Source of the DNA: Oreohelix idahoensis | Lineage: Eukaryota > Mollusca > Gastropoda > Stylommatophora > Oreohelicidae | Length of the DNA: 64,000 bases | Assembly: GCA_024509875.1 (NCBI GenBank) | Contig: JAMPIV010009926.1 | Span: forward strand, 49,741-113,740 | Direction: 5' to 3' | Translations under genes and position numbers: made by a program | In this document: positions 57,512 to 64,000 of the stretch, in pieces | Layout of the letters: the number at the start of each line of letters is the position of its first letter | Numbering within the stretch: the first letter of the stretch is position 1 | The notes under the pieces: generated by a model | What the model was told of the DNA's origin: nothing | Database searches by the model: none | Seen by the model: the letters and a program-made list of their open reading frames with translations, nothing else

Positions 57512-59528
57512 TGTCGTGAGAAATTCTAATCCACATATATAAATTATCAGGTAAATGTAAAGCCTAACACATAAATTCAATAAAAGGAAAGAAGAATGGT
57601 AAAGAACAGTGCTGTCACAATGACTGTACTCGAAATCCCCCTTGTTTTCTCCTTCGTCTGCAAATTGTAACGTTTCACGTTGATAGTAAAAGCCTACTGC
57701 AGCATACACGCTTTCTACGATAAAACGTGTACTGCATTTCTAAGAAAAACCTTGAGATACGCAAGCTGACCTATATTTAATATTCCATTCATGTCATTTT
57801 ATACACTAAGTTACCATAAACGAAAGACAGATGGAATTAGGATAGAGAGAAGGGAGGGCTGAAAGCCGGGACGCATGCAACACTAACCCGCGTCTCGCTA
57901 TACAATTACTACCATCACGCGTGTAAGGCCACATGCACTAACTTTTTTTCAGATAGACAGTGATAAAAAACACTACCCATACGAGAGTTAGGTTTTAAAA
58001 CTTACAAAATGCTTATTGGGAAATATGACATTATACTGTTTTATGTCTGAAAACATAACAGTACACCAGACACCATAAAGTTTGGAAGTGAGGAGGTGGC
58101 AACAGCACGACTATCCTAGGAGAAAATGCATATTTTGAACGCAGCCACTTAGCTCCTTTAAATTTGTATATTTGGGTTCCTTAGGACTTGCTGACAAAGA
58201 ATATGTTAAACGTTACGCAAATAGTCTAGGAATTAACAAATTATAGCCAAAAGAAATAGTGAGGGTGTCAGACAACACCAAAATCAGAATCGCTCAGTGG
58301 CATTTTTTGACACCACCATTGTACGGGAAATAGGTCCCCATGTTAAATCCTATTTGATTGGAGCGCAATAAATGTAAGGCTAAACACGATTAGTCGGGCT
58401 ACAAATACTATCTTTTGTTGTTAGGGGAGACGGAAGGAAGGGTACTTTTTTTTCAAACGCTTGTGTAAACATGGCTCGATTGGTTAGACCCGCCAATATA
58501 GTCAATTAGGAGCGTCAGGTCAGCACCACATTTTCAAATAAACTTTCTAAAGCAACAGTGCGTTGAGATTCAGCTTATATTTTTCTAAATAAAAGCCTGA
58601 GACAGTGGCAGGTCGGATTTTGTGCCTATTCATTGCCAGTCAACGTAATTCTGTATTATTTCCATGAATTGTGGGACTGTGGTCCTAAAGTTATTGAGCA
58701 GCACCTGGTCTGAGCTTTGCTGAATCTGGAGGCTGACAGCATACTCCTGGGTCCAGATAGCGACTAGTGAGGTGTCTCCAGAACACAGGGGAGCAATCGA
58801 GCAGAGGAGTCTTTTCCTGCCGCCATCACAAAAGTTAAGCCTCTGTGGCCAGTGGAGCTCAACATTATGTAAATTGACATTATAGAAAAAAAAGAGGGAC
58901 AATACCTTGTTTAAATTGACAGGAACTGTAAACTTTTCCCCCATACTATTTCCCAGATAAACAAACACTTGAAATCATGATGACAAATAACAACATAGCT
59001 TGAAAAACAAAACCGGTATTACCTCATAGTACTACTACACAACTGACACACATAGGATAATATTAATAAAATATGTCACTACAAGGTTCATATTTATAAA
59101 TTATGTATATATAAATTGTGATTACAATTGATTGTGATTCCTGGTTCACTTTGTAGTTGAATCAGGATATATATTAGTGAAAGTAATTAATACATATATA
59201 TTTGAAACTTTACCAGTGACTCATTTAAGATAGTCTTATAGAGTGTTAAATGTGTGTGAGTGTCACAGTGTTGTCAAGTGTGGTGGAATAAATTAAATTG
59301 TTTATCTGTCTGTTGTTGTTGTGACTTACACTTCATCATTTACATAACCCTAGACATTCAATGTAGTCATCACAATATTCCAGAATAATTCTGACTGAGG
59401 TATAAATGTGGTAGCAAGTAAGGTTATCTGTAAAACACTACACCTATTAGATAAAGATACCTTCACAGCTGACCTCAGTCAGTACACTAAGTCCCCTATA
59501 AATATTTATATCATCCCACTTTACCACA
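57512..59528 (+). mobile_element. 5' LTR of element A, 2017 bp
   Basis: Begins TGTCGTGAG and ends TTACCACA, matching the solo LTR at 4612-6638. An AATAAA poly(A)-type signal is near 59286. The primer-binding site follows after five bases. The 3' LTR is outside the window. Scattered substitutions relative to the solo LTR are expected if the latter formed by 5'/3' LTR recombination. Confidence 0.93.
58630..58968 (-). CDS. Antisense ORF in LTR A (right copy)
   Basis: 112-codon version of the frame at 5172-5519, differing around codons 27-35 (FFYNVNLHN here) and by one R to C change. The product is not recognised. Confidence 0.3.
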   Translation of the reverse strand: MFVYLGNSMGEKFTVPVNLNKVLSLFFFYNVNLHNVELHWPQRLNFCDGGRKRLLCSIAPLCSGDTSLVAIWTQEYAVSLQIQQSSDQVLLNNFRTTVPQFMEIIQNYVDWQ

Positions 59529-59533
59529 TATAT

Positions 59534-59551
59534 TGGGGGCTCGTCCGGGAT
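59534..59551 (+). promoter_or_regulatory. Primer-binding site of element A (tRNA-Pro type)
   Basis: TGGGGGCTCGTCCGGGAT is the classic 18-base site complementary to the 3' end of tRNA-Pro, best known from gammaretroviruses. It lies five bases inside the 5' LTR. It marks the start of the internal region; the leader runs to the gag ATG at 59733. Confidence 0.9.
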
Positions 59552-59732
59552 TTTGAATCTTTCCCTATTAAAAATATTGGGGGTAATTCACTTCAGGGAA
59601 TAATAGAAATTAAAAAGGTATCCTTGGGTGAAAATAAATAACGTTGAGCTCTCAGTGCCTGTGGTGTCTTTGGATAAGTAATATCAGATTGTATTGTTTA
59701 GTTAGACATTATATAAATTTACCTGTTAGAAA

Positions 59733-60990
59733 ATGGCGGACCTGGCCAAATTTCGATCTGCTGCTGTACAGACTGCGAAAGAGTTAGGAATGGACGGGCA
59801 AATTATGATTGCTTATGTCACTGCTGAATGTGACAAATATATTGAACGGGAAGAAAGAAGATTAGAAAAAGAGGCCGAAAGAAAGTTAGAGGCTGAAAAG
59901 GAAATTAAGAAGTTACAATTTGAGGCTGAGGCTGAGACTAAGAGGTTGCAGATTGAGGCTGAGGCTAAGAGGTTGCAGATTGAGGCTGACAAAGAGGCTA
60001 AAGCATTGGAAGCCGAGGAAAGAAGACAAGCTGCAGAAAGGGAAGCAGAAGAAAGAAGATTGACTGCAGAGAGGGAAGCAGAAAAGGAGGAGAAGAGATT
60101 ACAAAGGGAACATGAGTTACGACTAAGGGAGTTTGAGTTTCAAGGCCATGCTCCTGAAAATGGTGCCAGTCCCTTTAACTCTGATGCCACTGCTAGCCAG
60201 GGAGCCTCAACCTCAGCTATGAATTTTCATTTAGATCATTTTGTTGAGAAAGACGATGATATTGAGAGCTATCTAAATAGATATGAACTATTAGCTACCA
60301 CATATGGGTTAGAGAGAGAAAGGTGGAGCTTAAAGTTATCTCAAGGGCTTCGTGGGGCAGCTTATGAAGTTTTTACCAAAATGAGCAGAGGTGATCAGGA
60401 AAATTATGACATGCTAAAGCAGGCTCTTTTGTTAAGATATGAAAAGAACGCAGAATTTTATAGGAAAAAATTTAGGAATGCTAAACTACTGTCAGGTGAA
60501 ACCTATCACCAGTTCTCTGCACGGTTAGAGACATACTTGGAGAAATGGACTTCTCTGGGGAAAACCCAAGATCTTAAGGAAATGGTCCTTATAGAACAAT
60601 TAAGAGAGTCCATGGCTCCAGACCTGAGAAAGTTTCTCATGGAACAAGGTGCAGAGAGGCTGGGTGAGTTGCTAAATGTTGCAGAAAGGTATCAAGCAGC
60701 TCAGGCAGAGGTATCAGGTAATAAAAAGAAACAGGTGGAAAATTTTAGGGCACCACAGAACTTTAATAAATTTGATCCTAGAGATCAAAACAAAGGTAAG
60801 CACCAATTTGATAGGCCACGGTATGACAATAAAAATAAAACCCCACAATTCGATGAAAGGAAATATGATGAAAGAAAATCTTTCAACCAAGGAAAAGATG
60901 GTGTAAAAATTGTAAGATGAACAATCATGACACTGACCATTGTAGAAGGAAACCTCCTCATTGTGCTGCTATGACATCTGGGAAAAAGGA
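59733..60990 (+). CDS. Element A gag
   Basis: The open frame 59733-60920 (395 codons) starts MADLAKFRSAAVQTAK. Residues about 45-145 are a highly charged coiled coil with repeated EAKRLQIEA-type units. Residues about 165-235 hold the first capsid-like part (MNFHLDHFVEKDDDIESYL, WSLKLSQGLRGAAYEVF). Residues about 245-325 are SCAN-like (KKFRNAKLLSGETYHQF, then MAPDLRKFLMEQGAERL). The CCHC knuckle (CKNCKMNNHDTDHC, 60911-60952) is in the next frame, so one frameshift lies near 60880-60900. Gag forms the particle that packages element RNA. The similarity to SCAN fits the published origin of that domain from Gmr1-like Gag. Confidence 0.92.
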
Positions 60991-61019
60991 AAAAAAAGGA
61001 TAAACCTGCGGAACTACAG

Positions 61020-61380
61020 GAACCATACCACCCCCCAGTGTGTGAAGATGTCATCTGTAATGGTTTCACTATAAGGTGTTTATATGATACCGGTTTAGAT
61101 TACGATTCCGTTGTGAGTTCTCACCTGGTGCAGGCAGATCAATACACCACAGAAACAGTGGAGATTCAAACTGCAACCAAGGATGTAGCTACCATGACAC
61201 TTCCCGTCGCCCGGATAAAGGTGAAAACGCGATATGTGGAAGGAATCATAAAAGCAGCAGTGATAAATGAGCCAATCTACCCTCTGATATTGGGGTGTAG
61301 ATATGTCTTCTTGGGGAATCCCAAGAGACCTGTGATATTGGCAACAGTGCAGACCAGATCACAGTCTAAAAAGGAGGAGG
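61020..61380 (+). CDS. Element A aspartic protease
   Basis: Within the open frame 61038-61526. The catalytic triad is DTG (LYDTGLDYDSVV, near 61080-61115). TRYVEGIIKAAV and the YPLILGCRYVFLGNP stretch end the fold. The homologue in element B has DSG. It processes Gag and Pol. A frameshift near 61480 separates the downstream linker from integrase. Confidence 0.88.
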
Positions 61381-61461
61381 ATAATCCAATAAATACTCAT
61401 CCAGATGAGATGAGGAAGGCACAGGCTGAGGACAAAAACACTCAAGCCGTGTTTCAAGAAG

Positions 61462-62709
61462 TTGCCCAAATCTCATACACCTCCAAGCAAGGGAGAATTT
61501 TATATGAAGAACAAACTGATATATAGGAAGGCTGGATCTGAATCCAATGGTCACGGACAGCTGGTCCTTCCCACTTCATATAGGACTAAAGTGTTGGAAC
61601 TAGGGCATGCGATTCCCTTCAGTGGTCATATGGGGATCAGCGCAACAGGACAGCGTATAGCTTGTCACTATTTCTGGCCAGGGATAACTGAAGATATCAA
61701 ACGATATGTAAAATCCTGTCCAGAGTGCCAACGAGTAGCACCTAAACATTGGACTGCACCAGCAACTCTGGGGGAAATGCCCATAGTGGGAACACCCTTT
61801 GAGAGAGTTGCCGTGGATCTTGTGGGACCTCTCACCCAAACCAAGAGAAGGAACAGCTACATTCTGACTCTGGTGGACACTTGTTCTATGTGGGGAGAGG
61901 CGGTAGCCCTGTCATCGATTGATTCTAAACATGTGGCAGAGGCATTGCTCACAATTTTCACAAGGTTAGGCTTTCCCAATCAAATCTTGACTGATAATGG
62001 CTCTCAGTTCAAGGGGAAACTAACTGAAGAAGTTTTCAGGATCTTCCAGGCCAAACACTTCCATTGTAGTGTGTACCACCCCCAAGGGAACGGCCAAGTG
62101 GAAAGATTTAATGGCACGTTGATGTCGATCCTGAGAAAGTTGGCACACGAAAAACCAGATACATGGGACCAGTACCTTCACGCCGCCCTCTTTGCTTATC
62201 GGGAGGTACCCCATAGTTCAACCGGTATGGCCCCGGCAACATTATTGTTTGGAAGGCCAATAAAAGGTCCACTCGAAGCGCTGTTAAGAACGTGGACTGA
62301 TGAAAAGGCAGAGGAAAATATTACATCCTCATACCAATATGTGAATGAGCTGACCACTCGTTTAAAAACTGGCTGGAAACTTGCCAATGAAAATTTGAAA
62401 CAAGCCAGGAAGAAACATGCTGCCTATTATAACAGGAAAGCTAAAGACAGAGATTTGGCTGTGGGAGAGAAGGTACTGCTTCTTCTCCCCGGTAGTCAGA
62501 ATAAGTTACAAATTGGATGGCAAGGTCCATATACAGTTCTAGAGAAGGTGTCTAGAACCAATTATAAGATAGATAAGAAGGGGAAAGAAAAAAATCTATC
62601 ATGTGAATCTCCTGAAGAAATATTTGGAAAGAGAAAATCAGGAAGAGACACACTTGTTGACCTTGTCCATCGCCATGGAGATGAAAAAGGAACCACTTTC
62701 ATCATTTGA
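61462..62709 (+). CDS. Element A integrase
   Basis: 415-codon open frame. The HHCC zinc-binding domain is at residues about 48-91 (H in LGHAIPF and SGHMG; CPECQ). The DDE core has D in VAVDLVG, D in LTDNGSQF and E in GNGQVERFNGTL, with exactly 35 residues between the second D and E. A GPY/F module (WQGPYTVLEKV..NYKI) is near residues 350-372. The last 35 codons are frameshifted from a HVNLLKKYLERE-type end by an A-run near 62590. Integrase inserts the cDNA into the genome. It lies upstream of reverse transcriptase, opposite to standard Ty3/Gypsy order. Confidence 0.95.
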   Translation: MPKSHTPPSKGEFYMKNKLIYRKAGSESNGHGQLVLPTSYRTKVLELGHAIPFSGHMGISATGQRIACHYFWPGITEDIKRYVKSCPECQRVAPKHWTAPATLGEMPIVGTPFERVAVDLVGPLTQTKRRNSYILTLVDTCSMWGEAVALSSIDSKHVAEALLTIFTRLGFPNQILTDNGSQFKGKLTEEVFRIFQAKHFHCSVYHPQGNGQVERFNGTLMSILRKLAHEKPDTWDQYLHAALFAYREVPHSSTGMAPATLLFGRPIKGPLEALLRTWTDEKAEENITSSYQYVNELTTRLKTGWKLANENLKQARKKHAAYYNRKAKDRDLAVGEKVLLLLPGSQNKLQIGWQGPYTVLEKVSRTNYKIDKKGKEKNLSCESPEEIFGKRKSGRDTLVDLVHRHGDEKGTTFII

Positions 62710-63700
62710 ATATCCATTACATCCCTGTGAGACAGCGGCACAGGTGAAAATCAGTACACACTTAACGAAAACTCAGAAAGAGAGAGTGCAACAGGTTCTA
62801 GATAATCATACAGAGGTGTTAACAGACCGACCAGGGCATACAAACCTATTGGAATATGATATGAAACTGATAGACCCCCACCTGTCTGTATGAAACCATA
62901 TTCGATTCCTTTTGCTAAGGAGAAAGCTTTGAAGGAAGAGATAGACTATTTGTTGAAGGAAGGAATTATTTCACACAGTGAATCTTCGTATAGTTCCAGT
63001 GTTGTACTTTTAAGAAACCCTCTGGAGAACATAGACTCTGTATAGATTACAGGAGACTGAATGCTATTACAGAAGGACAGGTGGATCCATTGCCGGATAC
63101 AAATCAGTTGTTTGCCAGGCTAAATAAAGCTAAATATTTCTCAAAGTGGACCTGAGTAAAGGATACTATCAGATTCCAGTAAAGCCTGAGGTTAGACCAT
63201 ACCTAGCTTTTAGTACCTCAGAAGGACACTATGAGTTTAATAGATTGCCATTTGGATTGAAGAATGCGCCTAGTGTCTTCTCTAGGATGATGAGAAAATT
63301 ATTGAACCCTCTGAATAATCCATGCATCACAAATTTCATGGATGATATCCTTATAGCCACAGAAACATTTGAGGAACACATTGACTCTCTGAACATGCTG
63401 TTTAATCGACTTAGGGAAGCGAATTTAACAGCCCGACCAACCAAATGTTGCGTTGGATGTAAAGAATTAGAATTCTTGGGACACACAGTTTATCAGGGAA
63501 ACATGACCCCTGACCCAAAGAATTTAGAGAAACTAAAGAAAGCCCCGAGACCACAAACCAAGAAAGACGTGAGATCCTTTGTCTCATTATGTGGTTTCTA
63601 CCAAAAGTATATCAAAAACTTTAATTCCATATGTGCACCGTTAACTGATTTGACACGTAAAGGACATCCAGATCGAATTACATGGAGACACACAATGTGA
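62710..63700 (+). pseudogene. Element A reverse transcriptase
   Basis: Ty3/Gypsy-type RT in pieces. LTKTQKERVQQVLD and the DRPGHTN block are in the frame 62603-62893. KPYSIPFAKEKALKEEIDYLL follows after a frameshift near 62880. Two further single-base frameshifts lie near 63018 and 63150. The frame 63146-63700 holds MDLSKGYYQIPV, LPFGLKNAPSVFSRMM, the catalytic motif as FMDD (63335-63346), LEFLGH and VRSFVSLCGFYQKYI. The frameshifts are all short-run length changes, so they may be sequencing errors or recent decay. Confidence 0.92.
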
Positions 63701-64000
63701 AATGGCTGTCTTACCAAGAATTGAAGGAAAAGCTCACAAGTAAAACCTATTTTTGAAATTACCTATGACTTAAGTTCAAGAATTCATAGTAAGGGACTGA
63801 TAAACATTATAAACTAGGAACCAGATGTTTGCAGTAATAGGGGGATAAAGATAATTTCAATATTAATCTGTATGGAAGGCATTTAAGTGCACCGGATCAC
63901 AAACCCTTTTCGTTTTAGGAGGCTGACATGAAACATTTTGATTATACTGTTGGTCCTTCTGATGCAGCAGTAGGTTTAGCATGAGTATATAAGTGGAAAA
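63701..64000 (+). pseudogene. Element A RNase H start, degraded and cut by the window end
   Basis: After RT, the expected tether and RNase H region is only faintly visible: a WLSYQELKEKLTSK-like stretch near 63703-63745, then a DAAVGLA stretch near 63960-63980, where the first catalytic Asp region should be. Stops occur in all frames. The rest lies outside the window. Confidence 0.5.

Noticed and set aside
59528..64000. Element A as an endogenous gammaretrovirus because of its tRNA-Pro primer site
   Set aside because: Integrase precedes RT, and Gag and RT are Gypsy/Gmr1-like. No envelope was seen in the window, and the primer site alone is not diagnostic.

Overview
The window is non-coding-rich, A+T-rich animal DNA made almost entirely of nested retrotransposons. 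It is eukaryotic. It holds non-LTR (LINE) reverse transcriptases, Ty3/Gypsy-type LTR elements, a pogo-like DNA-transposon fragment, micro- and minisatellites, and one spliced exon of a cathepsin L-like cysteine protease. No prokaryotic gene organisation, tRNA or rRNA gene was recognised. The mix suits an invertebrate metazoan, perhaps aquatic, but the species cannot be fixed from the sequence.

The dominant structure is a giant inverted repeat. Reading inward from 4612 on the + strand gives the same succession of elements as reading inward from 59528 on the - strand. The arms are about 27.6 and 27.2 kb and meet near 32281 across a diverged spacer of about 110 bases. The order outward from the centre, on both arms, is: element C (truncated 3' LTR, gag-protease-X, 2.9 kb 5' LTR); element B (5' LTR carrying two LINE insertions, gag-protease-partial integrase, long non-coding part, 3' LTR); a LINE (E) split by element B and by solo LTR D; a pogo-like fragment; LINE F; LINE G; the C-terminus of LINE H; a cathepsin L exon; two RNase H fragments; a minisatellite; and an LTR of element A. 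On the left arm element A is a solo LTR flanked by a 5-base duplication. On the right arm it is a long element whose 5' LTR, primer-binding site, gag, protease, integrase and reverse transcriptase run off the window end. The left 4.6 kb holds the rest of the minisatellite, an unrelated LINE remnant (J) and a dispersed repeat (R) also found inside element B.

Elements A, B and C have related Gag proteins: a charged coiled-coil N-terminus, a capsid-like domain resembling the SCAN domain, and a CCHC knuckle. All have tRNA-Pro-like primer-binding sites. Element A has integrase upstream of reverse transcriptase, the order known from Gmr1-like Gypsy elements. B keeps gag, protease and only the zinc-binding start of integrase. 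C has gag, protease and an unrecognised C-terminal region of roughly 400 residues, with no integrase or reverse transcriptase. B and C therefore look like non-autonomous relatives that would depend on an A-like element.

The arms alternate between near-identical stretches and indel-rich stretches, the latter mainly on the left at about 11.7-16.3 kb and 17-22.5 kb. Consensus-quality problems, or a head-to-head join of two haplotypes, must therefore be considered beside a real chromosomal palindrome. The solo-LTR versus long-element difference shows that the arms are not simply two strands of one molecule.
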